The notes beneath the pieces are model-generated. The model did no database searches, had not been told where the DNA came from, and saw only the letters and a list, made by a program, of their open reading frames with translations. Shown here piece by piece: positions 22,833 to 34,840 of a DNA stretch of 64,000 bases. Source of the DNA: Tachypleus tridentatus (Eukaryota > Arthropoda > Merostomata > Xiphosura > Limulidae); NCBI RefSeq assembly GCF_004210375.1, contig NC_134834.1, positions 37,414,264 through 37,478,263 on the forward strand, read 5' to 3'. How positions within the stretch are numbered: the stretch's first letter is position 1; each line of letters opens with the position of its first letter. The position numbers were made by a program, and so were the translations under genes.

Positions 22833-25692
22833 TAATACTTTTATTAACAAGTTTCCACTAACTCGGTAATTCCACTACTGAATATTTCTATCCCTCTCTT
22901 TCTACCTGCTTTACATTTTACGAGCAACATTCTGGCACTTGTAACATATAAAAGTACAAAATTTAAGATATTTTCACTCCTTTTCTGTTATTTCCTTGTA
23001 GAATAAAATAAATAGACAATTTTAAAACCTAAGCCTGTTTCGGTTTGGAACTGTCTTGAGCATTCTTCAAGAATGTTAATTACGTGTATAGGTAGTTCAA
23101 TAACAATTTCACAAACACATATTGCCTTATGTGAACAGATAACATGTTCTAATCTCTATTCATTTCTAAAAGTTAGATATGGATCAACTTAACCACCAGT
23201 CAAGTATTTATGTGTCCTATCAGTCATATATTTACGTAAAGCAACCAGGTCTAAAATTAGCTCTGCTTTCCATTAATTATTCTGAATGTGCTGTGCTAAT
23301 GTAAGCCTCTGACATTCACCAAGTATTTCTGTATGATACTTGCCGTATATATCTGATAAAGCAATAAGGCTTAGTGAAACTCTTCATTATTATGAACGCT
23401 TGGAAGTCCAATGCTCTGCCTTCATAAACCTCAAATATTTGACTTGGTTTTCTATATTTCTACTCTTCAAAGGTGGAGACATGGATTAGAAAAATACTTA
23501 AAATTGAAATTATGCTTTCTAGAATCGTCCTTCGTATCTAGGTCAAAATATTGCTGATTGTTGTCAAGATGTAGGTCATGTAAAGAGCATTTGATACAAA
23601 GTCAAGTTCTGATTCACATATGAAAATGTCGTTACAGAAAAGAAGTCCGGCTTTAGTACGCATGTGTCTTGGATGATGAAATTAAGTAAAACTTTATATG
23701 CATTTTACTCTCAATAGAAGGAAGTAACTTGTACTCGCTTTACCCCTTTTACTGTTTAATACTGGCCTGGAAATTGTGTTAGTAAACAGAGACACAGTGA
23801 GGAAATAAATTTAAACAGAAAACAAACAAATACAGATCTTAAAAAGTATTTTATACAGTTACAGTTAAAACGAAGGAAATTCAAGTTCTTCTAAATTAAA
23901 AACAAAATCGAAATAAGGCACAGATACGTTTGTTAATGTAGACGTTTACTAGGAACTGCCACGTATTATTTAAATAATGCACACAGCTACACACGTATAG
24001 AACATCATCGTATTTTAAAATATTCCTTTAGGCTGCTCAAGTTCTTCTAAATTTGAAGAATTTAAAGTAAAACAACGCACGTTAATGTGAGGGTTTACTA
24101 GAATTGTCATATTTAATTTATGTATTGTTATAAATATTAAAATCCTGCCTACAGTCGCAAAGCTGGCTCTGTTTGAAGGACAATTTGTTGTTTCATTAAT
24201 TGATCCCACAAATTAAATAAATACTTTTATTTTGGTTTAAATCGTTAAGATACAAGAATTTGTTAAAATGCTCTTTTTTTCTCACGTTTCATTCTCATAA
24301 ATAAGAAACGTTATTTGATTTTAAACTATCTTATAAAAGATTCTCAATGTTTAGACTAACATCTTGTTGTCTTCATAAGCTAGATCAGTTCATTTTTGCA
24401 GCGATTTTGACGATTCTTATATATTTTCAGGTCTCCAAACACAAGCTAGATAGAGACTGTAACTCTCTCGTTAAGTGACCCCCAACAAAACTAAGTGTGG
24501 TAAACACCTTGACCCACTCGATAAATAATTCTCAACACAAGCAGCACGGTTAAAACTTTAACTCTGTTGTTAAACGAAAGTCATCATGTACAGTAACATA
24601 TCCATTTGTGCTATTACTTGTTTTTTTTTCAATAACGCATTAAAGTTAACATTTATAGTATGCAGGAGAGTTCATGTTATAAGTTAAAAACACAAAATAC
24701 GTGTTCTTTTTTTGCTAGCTAATTATTTTCACAACAAATATTTTTGAGGGATACTAAGAGCTTTAATCTTTAACCTAAAGGCTTTTTATTCATAACTTTC
24801 AAACGTGATTTCTCGTAAGCGCTTTACAACAACATGTATAGTGTATTAAACTAATATCTAAATGAACAGGAAAGTAGTTTAAAATGGGACTAACCCTAAG
24901 TTTTAGCTTAAAATATGATATTAACAACAGCACCGAACTCTTCAAAGTGAGTGGTATAACAACAACAAAAGTATTAAGCAAGCCAAATATTAATATTAAC
25001 GAATAAACAAAGTGTAGTCTTGTTTCTTCGAGCTATTTTCCATGCCTAGTATTTTTCTAATATTCAGTAGAACTTCAAGCCTTTACTTGTCACGTTTTTC
25101 TGACAGGCCGATGTTTCTAGCAGTGTTGACGAAGATTATAATGCAGACATTGTAATCAAGTTTCTTTCAAAATAGAAACTTACCAAACACGCATCACCTG
25201 CAGCCGTATACTTGATTTGTATAGGGCCCAGGCGACTTAATACATTATGCTAACAGTGCAAATTGGCCTGTCATATTCGCTAGGAACTTCTGTAAATTTA
25301 TTGCCTGTAAAAAATAGACCGTGTCATGTTAAAAATGGTAATTTGCCGATTTCAGAAAAGTGCGTTGTGTGTGACATAGACAGTGATAAGATATATTAAA
25401 TTCAAGACAACTCTAGTGATAGGCCGAAATCGAATTCTCAAAGACCAGCAAAAAAAAACACTAGCAATTATGATGATTTGATACACATAGTAAAAGCTTT
25501 AAAACTATACATATGAAGGAAGTTATGCGTAATAAGCTGAGTGTTTCACACCGTATATATGAATGTGTATATATATAAAAGATGCGTTGTAATAAAACAT
25601 CCATTTTTTTCTGTGATCAGCGTACCAGAGTAAATATATTGTTATACCAGATATTTCAAACATAATCATTCTCGAGTAAAACTTTGATATAT
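22833..25692. other. Low-copy presumed intron
   Basis: AT-rich DNA. A diverged direct duplication at about 23,881-23,975 and 24,040-24,125 shares CAAGTTCTTCTAAATT, GTTAATGT and GTTTACTAG in order. No exon or transposon is recognised. Confidence 0.5.
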
Positions 25693-26657
25693 CAGGTCAT
25701 CCCTTGAGTAATGTCCGATTTTAGGTTCAGAAAAAGAGAAAGGATTTTAAACGCTTTTAATGTAATTTAATCAATAATGTATGTTCCATTATTATTAATA
25801 ACTTCCTGTTAATGATTCACAAGCTTCTGAATGCCACTTCGATAAAATTCTTGAGGTTTGGGGAAAAAGAATGTAGAGAAGGTAGTTTTGACATCTTTAT
25901 GTGTTACAATCTCGTTTCCATCAAGATAGTTCTGCAAACTTCGGAATAGATGATAATCAGATGGGGCAAGGTCTGGAGAATAAGGAGGATGTGGAAGTTT
26001 CCCCAGTCTAGATCTTAACTCTTTGCAGATGTGATTCTTGCTATATGGAGCCGTTCATTATCCTGGTGTAACACAACACCTTTACGATTGATCAAAGCAG
26101 GCCTCTTTTCTTCCAGTGCAACATTCAAGCGCTCTAACTGTTGACAATAAAAGTCTAATGTACTCGTTGAGTGGCAGTGAATCACACCAACAATATCCCA
26201 CCAAACGCTTAACAAGGCTTTCCTAGGGTGGAGGTCCATATTGGGCTGTGCTTTAGCCAGTCTCCCTGCACTGAGCGACGCTTAACATTTTTATAAAATA
26301 TCCGTTTTTCATCTCTAGTTGCTAACCTGTCCAAAAAAGGTGAGTTACGTTCACGACAGTGCAGAGAAGTGCAAATGTCCACTCTTGCTCTTAGGTTTGC
26401 TGCTGTCGAATCAGGGGGTACCCATTTGCCGAGTTTTGACACCTTTTCAAGCCTTTGCAGATGGTAGTGAACTGTTGAATGGGTTGAATTAAGCATCTGT
26501 GCTAGTTCTTCAACTGTTACAGCACAATCTTAATCAAGTGCAGCCAGAAGTAAGTCATCATTAAATTCAACAGGACAACCTGAACTTGGCCCATCACTTA
26601 AGCTGTAATCACCTGATATGAATTTCTGAAACCACCTTCGACATTTTCTTTCATTGA
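25693..26657 (-). pseudogene. Mariner (DD34D) transposase pseudogene
   Basis: This is a cut-and-paste Tc1/mariner-type transposase, decayed. Reading down the minus strand, the N-terminal helix-turn-helix remnant RRWFQKFISGD is followed by a stop near 26,530. Then come HYHLQRLEKVSKLGKWVPP and ATRDEKRIFYKN (first catalytic Asp, codon 26,311-26,313). Next is VVLHQDNERLHIA (second Asp, 26,060-26,062), then PYSPDLAPSDYHLF (third Asp, 25,956-25,958). The second and third Asp codons are 104 bases apart, one short of the 105 expected for DD34D, so a single-base deletion lies between them. Another frame change lies near 26,245. The left end shows AGGTCATCCCTTGAGTAATG after TA-rich sequence, probably the terminal repeat. 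The 5' end of the gene and the second terminus are not recognisable beyond the abutting SINE. Confidence 0.92.
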
Positions 26658-26935
26658 GGCCCGGCATGGCCAAGCGTGTTAAGGCGTGCGACTCGTAATC
26701 TGAGGGTCGCGGGTTCGCATCCCCGGCGCGCTAAACATGCTCGCCCTTTCAGCCGTGGGGGCGTTATAATGTTACGGTCAATCCCACTATTCGTTAGTCA
26801 AAGAGTAGCCCAAGAGTTGGCGGTGGGTGGTGATGACTAGCTGCCTTCCCTCTAGTCTTACACTGCTAAATTAGGGACGGCTAGCACAGATAACCCTCGA
26901 GTAGCTTTGTGCGAAATTCAAAAACAAACAAACAA
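26658..26935 (+). mobile_element. SINE-1 copy abutting or inserted in the mariner remnant
   Basis: Full-length SINE with head GGCCCGGCATGGCCAAGCG, anticodon-loop-like GACTCGTAATCTGAGG and box-B-like GGGTTCGCATCC. The complete middle and TTTGTGCGAAATTC with (CAAA)n follow. It starts exactly where the transposase reading stops being recognisable (before codons NERKCRRW). The target duplication is not convincing; TTTCATTGA and TTTATTGTG are only similar. Confidence 0.93.
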
Positions 26936-26939
26936 AGAA

Positions 26940-28650
26940 TTTATTGTGAAAAAAGGATGGTTTATTGTGTTATGTAATTATAAACCCTGAGTAGTAAAAG
27001 TTAAAGTTGCCTCGTTTTTCAACATGGGTTTCTTATACAATAACCTTTCTTCAGCTTTTTTTCCAGACATTAATTATTAAACAGAACACAGATTAATTAA
27101 AACTCGCGTGTTTGTTACAGAGCAAGTAAGTGTTAACGCAACTGTTATTCGATAGTATATTGACTTAATTGTGATAATTAGTGTATATGACAACAAAACT
27201 TCGAGACAAAAAATGAGCTTTAGTGAAGAGTTTTGGTTATTTCAGTTGTTTATGAATATAAAGAAAAGCTTAAGATAATTAAAATATACATTAAAAGGAC
27301 AAATCATTGGAGCTGAAAACTGCATGGATTTCGTCATTTGGAACGTAACTTATTTAGACTGCGTGGCGTTCGTAATAATTACATTGTCTCTCTTAATCTG
27401 TTAGTTAATGATATTTCTCATTGTTGTCCGGAAAGATTCGACAGAATAGGATTAAGCCTAAATTTATATACTAAGAATTAATGATGGATATTAAAAATTT
27501 AATTTTAACTTTAAACCTTGAAATATATACCAGAAACTCTGCTTAACAAATACCTTTAGCCAGCTCTAAATCACAACCAGTCTTCTGTCTTGGAATTATT
27601 ACGTCCTACTACATAGGCGTATTTCAAGATGTAATAATTACAGGTGTATTGCAAGACTTGATAATTCCGGGATAGATGGCTGATTGCGATTTAGAGATTA
27701 TTTAGGCTATTTGGCAAGAACAGTCTTTACATTTAACCTTTTCACTTCTACTGCTGATAAATATTACCTCTACTAGTCTATAAACCACAACTCAAGCATT
27801 AGAAACACAGGCGTTTAATACAAACTTGGAACTTGTACAATTCTTGAGTTATAACTGTAAATCGAATTAAAAATTCTGTGTGATACAAATAATCGCAAAC
27901 AGAAAAGACTTATTTGGTCATAGAACAGACGGACTACGAAAGACAACATGATAACATCATACATTGTGCAATGCAGAAATAAAATGCTTAGGTTATGAAA
28001 GCCTGATTAAAAAGTTTATGTTATTCAGTTATTACGATTTTTAACTTGTTTTACAGCTTTTTAATAAAAGAAGTCTAAGTATCAAGTAAAAGGATGATAA
28101 GTCAGTTTGCTGTAATAATAAATATTAAAAGTTTCTCTTTTAAAACACACAATGAGCATCACCGGTAAAGCTGAGTTAACAAACTGGCAATGAAATGACG
28201 CAAGTAGAGCGTATTAAACAGTTTTAAGAATATGACACGCTTGGTTTTGTTTCACACGTTCTTAATGCTGACTTCGACTAGTGTAAGGCTATAGCGAATA
28301 TTGCGGCATGATATTTATATTGTCTAAGGCCATAATAATTGCTATAAATGAAAGCTAGAGGGCTACGGGTGATTTTTACTAACTTTCTCTAAACTTTATA
28401 AACTTCAACTTTATTGTATTACTCGAATAAAAAGTTGTGCAACGCGATAGTAATATGGTAGGAATAATTTTGCGCTACTTCGGGAATATAATTCGATCTA
28501 GAGGAACGTTGACAGTAATTCTAATGAGTAGAAACGAGGGGAAAAGAGCGAGAACAGCAGTAATTCAGATGAAAGTCTTGAATTGATGCTCAAAGCAAGG
28601 AACAGATAAAATGGGGAGCTATGTTTAGATATAGGTAACTCAGAGTGTGT
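26940..28650. other. Low-copy presumed intron
   Basis: AT-rich DNA. A 27-bp direct duplication (GGCGTATTTCAAGATG and GGTGTATTGCAAGACT) lies at 27,616-27,669. No exon or transposon is recognised. Confidence 0.45.
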
Positions 28651-28651
28651 T

Positions 28652-28771
28652 GTTGCTTCCAGTGTAACAGCGGCATATCTGCAGATTTACAACGCTAGAA
28701 ACCGGATTTAGATACCCGTGGTGAGCAGAGCACAGATAGCCCATTGTGTAGCTTTGTACTTAATTACAAAC
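28652..28771 (+). mobile_element. Short tRNA-like SINE (SINE-2a)
   Basis: Reads AACAGCGGCATATCTGCAG, ATTTACAACGCTAGAAACC, TAGATACCCGTGGTGAGCAG, AGCACAGATAGCCCATTG and GTAGCTTTGTACTTAATT. The head is tRNA-like with a box-B-like centre. No clear target duplication. Confidence 0.83.
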
Positions 28772-28774
28772 AGA

Positions 28775-30246
28775 ATGTGTTAATCATTTCTGTGAAAGAG
28801 GAAATTTTAACACAAAATACCAGTACAACATTATACAATTAATACTTGTTTAACGATGTTTTCATTATTAATTCAACCACAACACGTTATGAAGTAGTTA
28901 TTTATAATTTTGGCTCTAAGTTCTTATTATTAATTTTGCTTTGAAAATTATAGAATGTACTCACTTATAAATGGAACACGTTATAGTTAATTTTGTGAGA
29001 CGTAGTTTCTATATAACAACTTAATTCTCTTCTGTCATCAATAATTCTAGTTTTTTGTGGATTCTGCTTTTTTTGCAAATTTTCGATTAAGGCAAGAAAT
29101 TCTTTACGGATTTGTCACTTGGGAATGTTTATCTAACGTTACCAGCTTGACAAACTAAAAAAAATCACTTTTACAAGCGCTAACGTTTTTTGGATTAAAG
29201 TGTACATCTAATAACACAACCATTTTTTAGGCTGTTCACTCGGGCTTTTAAGAGTTAAACTGGTTAGGGGAAGGTTGATTAAATCCGTTATGTGTAACTA
29301 CACGAACATTGTTTAACTTGTTTTAAAACTATTGGAAAAAGAAATAGCTTTAATCTACAATATTTTAATACTAAAAAATGAAATTAAAATATTTTTAAAT
29401 ACTTTAGTATGTTTTATCAATCCATGCTTATATTGAATAACATCGTTTTAAATTGAAATTTATCACGTTACATGATAAATTATGTTTATCTTTGAAAAAC
29501 AGTTTTTCAGCATGATAAAATTGGTTTCTTTATAAGCATGTATTGAAAACTATGCATGTTGTGACGAATTAGTCATCACAGCAATAATGATCCACTTTTT
29601 TATTGAGAGTAGCCTAATCTAATAAATAAAGGAGAATTTAAAAGACAATTCTCTTATATCAACCCTTTTCGTGTGAGAGTTACAAACAAACTACGACGAA
29701 CAACCATTGTAGAAGAAAGTGTCATTTGATATACTGATTGACAATAAATGCGCTGAGAACATCAAGTGCTCACTTCCTGTACACTGATGAACCAAGATAT
29801 GAATGACAAAGAAGGCGTAAAAATCACTCATTAGGAAGGAAGGAAGTAGCCACTTGTTTATGCTGATAATAAAAGCTGATATTGACAAGGAACGTTTAAA
29901 GAGCACCCGGTACAGAAAGAATTGGCGCCTATCTGTATGCTTGCTAGCAAAGATGAAAATGACAAAGAATGCCCAAAGCCGCTCAACATGGAAGGGAGTG
30001 AATACTGCTGTGTGTTTACGAACCAAAATGGGAAGGATAAATGTACTAACCCATCAAAATAAGACAGTAAATATTTGTGGGAAACAACCAGTTTAAAAGA
30101 GAAGGTGGTCATGTGCAATGTGTTGAGGGCCACAAGACAATACAGTGAGAACAGCTGCTATAGTCATACCCTTGAGTAGCAACCCAGAATTCAACAATAA
30201 TGCAGTGAATTGATCCTTCTTCCTTATGTTATCTGCTCGCCATTAA
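28775..30246. other. Low-copy presumed intron
   Basis: AT-rich DNA. Around 29,690-30,130 several frames are open at once on both strands (80-111 codons), but none encodes a family I recognise. The phrase ATGACAAAGAA recurs at 29,801 and 29,958. I do not call a gene. Confidence 0.45.
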
Positions 30247-30499
30247 GGTTTGGTTTGTTTTTTTGAATTACGCGCACAGTTACACGAGAGCTATCTGCGC
30301 TAGCCGTCCCTAATTTAGCAGTGTAAGACAAGAGAAAAGGGAGATAGTTATTATCACCCATCGCCAACTCTTGGGCTACTCTTTTATCAACGAATAGTGG
30401 GATTGACCGTCACATTATAACGTCCCCACGACTGAAAGGGCGAGCATATTTGGTGCGATGGGGACTTGAACGCCTTAACCCATCCAGCCATACCGGGCT
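30247..30499 (-). mobile_element. SINE-1 copy with deleted anticodon region
   Basis: The plus strand shows TTTGTTTTTTTGAATTACGC, the middle domain in reverse (CAACTCTTGGGCTACTC), and a head ending CAGCCATACCGGGCT. The part between the T-arm and the D-arm is missing, and GGGGACTTGAACGCC joins directly to TTAACCC. Similar losses occur in the copies at 16.2 and 20.3 kb. Confidence 0.9.
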
Positions 30500-32240
30500 A
30501 GAAGCCTATACAAAATTGTCAATGTAAATTGAATATCACAATTTACGAGGTAACAAAAACATCAAGCTGTGTACACCTCACTAACCATGGTCAATTGGTT
30601 TCATTGTTATGTGTAAACAAGATAAACAAAATGGTACACTCGAACAATTTGAAATAATAATACAACAAATAAGATATAATTACATGTCTATTGCCATTGT
30701 CACACTTATGACATTTTTACTTCAAAATTAGGCCTAAACTTTAACTATCGAATGCTATGAATGATTTTTCATTTACTCAACCATTGAATGTAATTACGAC
30801 AAAACTGAAGAAAAGATTTTTAAAAGAGAACTTGTTCATTATAATATCAATATTTTAACATAACCTAATTAATTTGTTACTGGACGTTTTCTTCATTCAG
30901 TGAAGGGAAAAGAAAGTAAAATTTATCAAATGATTTAGTCATTCATAGTAAGTTTAAACATTTTAATATTAATACCTTAAAAAGAACCCACGACTTTTTA
31001 ATGCATGTTTGATTAAGATCACCGTTAAATATTTGGGGTATACATCACAGAAGAATTCAACTATATTAAGAAATGGGACGCATTACTAATACGATTAGAA
31101 GTAGATTTCAGAATTTCGTGTAAAAGTATTTGAGAAAAGCAAATTAGTAGCACCCAACTCCCTCTTTTAAACTATACATGTCAAATTGCATAGTTGGATG
31201 TAAGAGTAACGCTTAAAACGCACTTAAATATATGTGTATCAATGGGACATGAACCATAAACTCTCTAACACCTACTCTTCGAACACTAACTACTTAGCCA
31301 CGTTTCTCACCTACTATTTTATGGAAAAAAAATATTGTTATAAGTAACTACACGGAGTGCAGTGTGTTCTCCTAGCATAAGCCAAGAATCAGAATTTGAC
31401 ATGAATAGATTAGTTAGGAACTTGGAGTGCAATGTTTCCTTATCGAACAAGATAGTATCAATAGGTGAGATATTCTGAACATATTCTAAACAAATACGAC
31501 AATGTAGAATGTATGCTTCAAGAAAAGTTGTCTGGTGGATGGCAACATCAGTAACTAGCTAGCTGGAGATTACTGTAATTAAAACTAGTACGATGTCCAG
31601 GGAAAAGGATCTACACCATTGCTTCACTCATTCTTCCATCTTCTGACGCCATTTCAAAACAGACCTTTTTAATGTCAAATGTATGTGTGTATTGAAACAC
31701 TCGAATCTTCTGAGATCAGCACATTTTGGGAAATATTTCTCAACAGAAAATATATTTTTTAGCGCCACGAAAATTATTACTACCCATTCGTTTGTAGTGA
31801 TTACATTACTGTCAAATGTCAACATCAGTACACGAGCCTTTACACTCACGTTCAAACATCTGAAGAAAACCGATACCAGAGAAAGGCTACTAGTACCATT
31901 TGATGTCTTTCTCTCTATAAAGTACTTCACATTTAAAACAACAAAGGGAAAAGTGGGAAGCTAGTGGGGAGTTAAGTCTTACCCACAAACTAAAGAGTCA
32001 TAATTTTAAGCAAGCGCTCATTGTTTCAGTTATTCTTTTTTCTTTTTGTTTTATGTGATTTGCCTAAATCTTGTGAACCTCTTTAATACAAGACCATGAA
32101 ATTTCTATCATTTTTTTTTAGGGTCAAAGACAAAGCGAGCAACCTGGCCTCTACTGGACAACGTAAACCGATTTGTTATGATAAAGACGCGTTTCCACCA
32201 AACAGACAGTTTTTTTCCGAAAAGAGCAAATAAATTAACA
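30500..32240. other. Low-copy presumed intron
   Basis: AT-rich DNA. Overlapping open frames on both strands at 31,628-31,964 (93-100 codons) have no recognisable similarity. No tandem repeat or element is seen. Confidence 0.45.
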
Positions 32241-32356
32241 TGTTTGTTTGTTTGTAATTAAGCACAATGGGCTATTTGTACTCTGCCCACTAAGCATATC
32301 AAAATCCGGTTTCTAACGTTTTAAGTACACAGACATACCACTGTGCCAATGAGGCT
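32241..32356 (-). mobile_element. Short tRNA-like SINE (SINE-2a), diverged
   Basis: Plus strand: GTTTGTTTGTAATTAAGCAC, AATGGGCTATTTGTACTCTG, CCCACTAAGCATATC and AGACATACCACTGTGCC. The AAAGCTACAC block next to the tail is missing, so the copy has an internal deletion. Confidence 0.78.
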
Positions 32357-33280
32357 AGTCCAAAAGAAGAAGGAAGACAATAATTAACGCTGTGTACAGG
32401 GTAAATCCCATAACCCCTACCGTACCATCCTCTTTCTTGTACTATGTTACTGTACATTTCTGAGTACCAAATACTAAACTGTTCTAGATGGCTCAGCGGT
32501 AAGCTTAAGGACTGATAATATTTAGATTATGACCCGCGGTTGACTCAGTTGAAATAGCATACTGAACTGTTTGGGACTGGAAACAAAACGTAACTAATGG
32601 GACAGTAAATTTGAAACAATGAGTAAGGGAAGCTCATATAAAACAGAAAATGTGCCAAGAAACGCGCACGGACATAAAGGGAAAATTTAACAAAATAATT
32701 CAATTTAAGAGTAAACTGCACTCTTTCTCTTCTAGGAAAAATGTATAAAACGTTAAGACAAATTTAACTTATAAAAGTCATACTATATAATGAGTATTAG
32801 GTTTTTTCATAGTAGTCGAATAATGTTTTAATTGCAATCAGCTGTTGAATAGGATTGAAGTATACCTAAGTGTGGATAAATTATTTTAGGATGCATATTT
32901 CGTAATGAATTAATTATAACTTTTGTATTATAATCCTATAATTTGATAACTACAAGGAGATGGTATTGATTTACAAACGATGATATATAGTTACCTCAGT
33001 GATGGAAGAATGGAATTGGCTTGCAAATGATGATACGTTTCAGTCTGTTATGTTGTTATTGTTATACGACAAAATTCAATGTGTTTCAGCAGTTTTTTAT
33101 ATTTCATACGAAATTCTGAGATAAGGTTAGAAGCGTATTAAAATAAAGGAATTTGGAGTATATTATCACAGTTTAACTAAATTATGTTTAAATTGTTGAA
33201 TTAGTTGTGCATGAATTTGTATATTATTTGTTTAAAATATCTATTTTTTATAATTTTATTATTTAAAAATTAAAAACAAG
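32357..33280. other. Low-copy presumed intron
   Basis: AT-rich DNA. A weak tRNA-like stretch (GGCTCAGCGGTAAGC and GACCCGCGGTTGACTC) lies at 32,489-32,550 and may be an old SINE head. Nothing else is recognised. Confidence 0.4.
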
Positions 33281-33284
33281 TGAA

Positions 33285-33443
33285 AGCTACAGTATCTAGT
33301 GCCATTTCTGTCTTAGCTACAGTATCTAGTGCCATTTCTGTCTTAGCTACAGTATCTAATGCTATTCCTGACTTAGCTACAGTATCTAGTGCCATTCCTG
33401 TCTTAGCTACAGTATCTAGTGCAATTCCTGTCTTTGTAAAGTT
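33285..33443. repeat. 30-bp minisatellite, about five copies
   Basis: Unit AGCTACAGTATCTAGTGCCA followed by TTCCTGTCTT (30 bp), with a few substitutions (TTTCTG, AATGCTATT, GCAATTCC). A further partial unit (ACAGTATCTAGTGCC) lies at 33,770 beyond the SINE. Because 30 is a multiple of three, both strands stay open (63-64 codons), giving decapeptide repeats. This is a consequence of period length, not evidence of a gene. Confidence 0.95.
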
Positions 33444-33746
33444 ATCTCTGGACTTGCCTGGCATGGCCTAGCGCATTAAGGCGTGCGCTTCGTAATCTGA
33501 GGGTCGCGGGTTCGCGCCCGAGTCGCGCCAAACATGCTCGCCCTCCCAGCCGTGGGGGAGTTATAATGTGACGGTCAATCCCACTATTCGTTGGTAAAAG
33601 AGTAGCCCAAGAGTTGGCGGTGGGTGGTGATGACTAACTGCCTTCCCTCTAGTCTTACACTGCTAAATTAGGGACGGCTAGCACAGATAGCCCTCTAGTA
33701 GCTTTGTGCGAAATTCCAAAGAAAGAAAGAAAAGATCTATGGACTT
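33444..33746 (+). mobile_element. SINE-1 copy at the edge of the 30-bp minisatellite
   Basis: A full element from GCCTGGCATGGCCTAGCGC at 33,456, with box-B-like GGGTTCGCGCCCG, to GCGAAATTCC and a GAAA-rich tail. It is flanked by ATCTCTGGACTT (33,444-33,455) and ATCTATGGACTT (33,735-33,746), a target duplication with one substitution. It belongs to the same subtype as the copy at 42.9 kb (GCCTGGCATGG head, CTCCCAG). Confidence 0.94.
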
Positions 33747-34597
33747 AATTCTAACATTTCAATGTTAACAGTATCTAGTGCCATTCCGTGTCTTTGTAAA
33801 GTTATCTGTCGACTGTATCGTTCACTTGTTTGACGGACAGTGGTCATTGTGTTGCTTGTATATAGTTTCTTGTTCGAGTCAATTCAAATTTTCGTACACT
33901 TGTGTACGTCGCGCTGCCAGTAATTGTGTGTAGATTTTCTGAGATTCAGTTTGTTGTGGTATGTGCTAATATTGAACCGTTTTGTAGCCCAATAGTACGA
34001 AATGCCATTCTTGAGAAACTCTTCCTTTCCAGATGTCGAGTGAATTCCGTTGCTAGGTTTAAAATATGCCAAACTACTGCATATCTACATAGTCTTCATA
34101 ATAATTGCCATTTTATTACCACGGTTTCAAGACGAGAATTGTTTTCTGGAAAATCCATCAGTTTGACTAATAATATGCACGCTGTTCGCTTAGTTACGAA
34201 ACAGTAAAACCCGGAAAACCAGTTTTAATTATTAAAGTTGCTAAGAAAATCGTTGTAACATTTTGTTCAAATACTTTATGTGGTTTGGAGTTTTTCATTA
34301 TGGAACTACGTCAAACACACCATAGATATTAACATCAAAATCTTTATATTCTGTAGATTCATTCAAATAAAAAATAAATTAAATGATTTTCAAAGTTATT
34401 TATTTCATGAATCTGTAAATCAGAACTTGAAGTTTTTAATTGAATGTTAAGATGTTAGAAGAATGTCAAATAAAACATTTTGTTCGAATGTCGCACTTTA
34501 TTTTATTTAATGTTTGGAACAAGTTTTATATCGGCTGTTCCTTAAGTTTCTTCATCATTTTTTTCAAAATGTTTCCCTAAGGGTGGTCGGCAAGTTT

Positions 34598-34676
34598 CCA
34601 GCCATGCAAGGCTAAACTGTAAGGATCGATACCCTATAGTGGACAGAATAGCCTATTGTGTAGTTTTACACAAAAA
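34598..34676 (+). mobile_element. SINE-2 fragment
   Basis: Contains AGGATCGATACCCTATAGTG, ACAGAATAGCCTATTGTGTA and GTTTTACAC, aligned in order with the 3' half of SINE-2a. The head is not recognisable. Confidence 0.55.
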
Positions 34677-34776
34677 ACAACCTCTCAAAAATAACTTTAT
34701 CAAAGGTCTCAATTTAAACGTATCTTGGGAACTACTGAAATATGTTTTATTCGAAATTTTCCGTACAATGTGTAAC

Positions 34777-34840
34777 ACTGTCTCTCATCTAACCTGTATA
34801 AAGCTAGTACTGTCTCTCATCTAACCTATATAAAGCTAGT
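34777..34840. repeat. 32-bp tandem duplication
   Basis: ACTGTCTCTCATCTAACCTG followed by TATAAAGCTAGT occurs twice in direct succession with one substitution. This is a recent local duplication. Confidence 0.93.

Noticed and set aside
29691..30133. Overlapping 80-111 codon frames on both strands
   Set aside because: No recognisable domain, no splice context, and overlapping frames in AT-rich DNA are expected by chance.
31628..31964. Overlapping 93-100 codon frames on both strands
   Set aside because: No recognisable protein similarity and no flanking element structure.
33270..33471. Open frames on both strands encoding decapeptide repeats
   Set aside because: Explained by the 30-bp period of the minisatellite; no similarity to a protein family.
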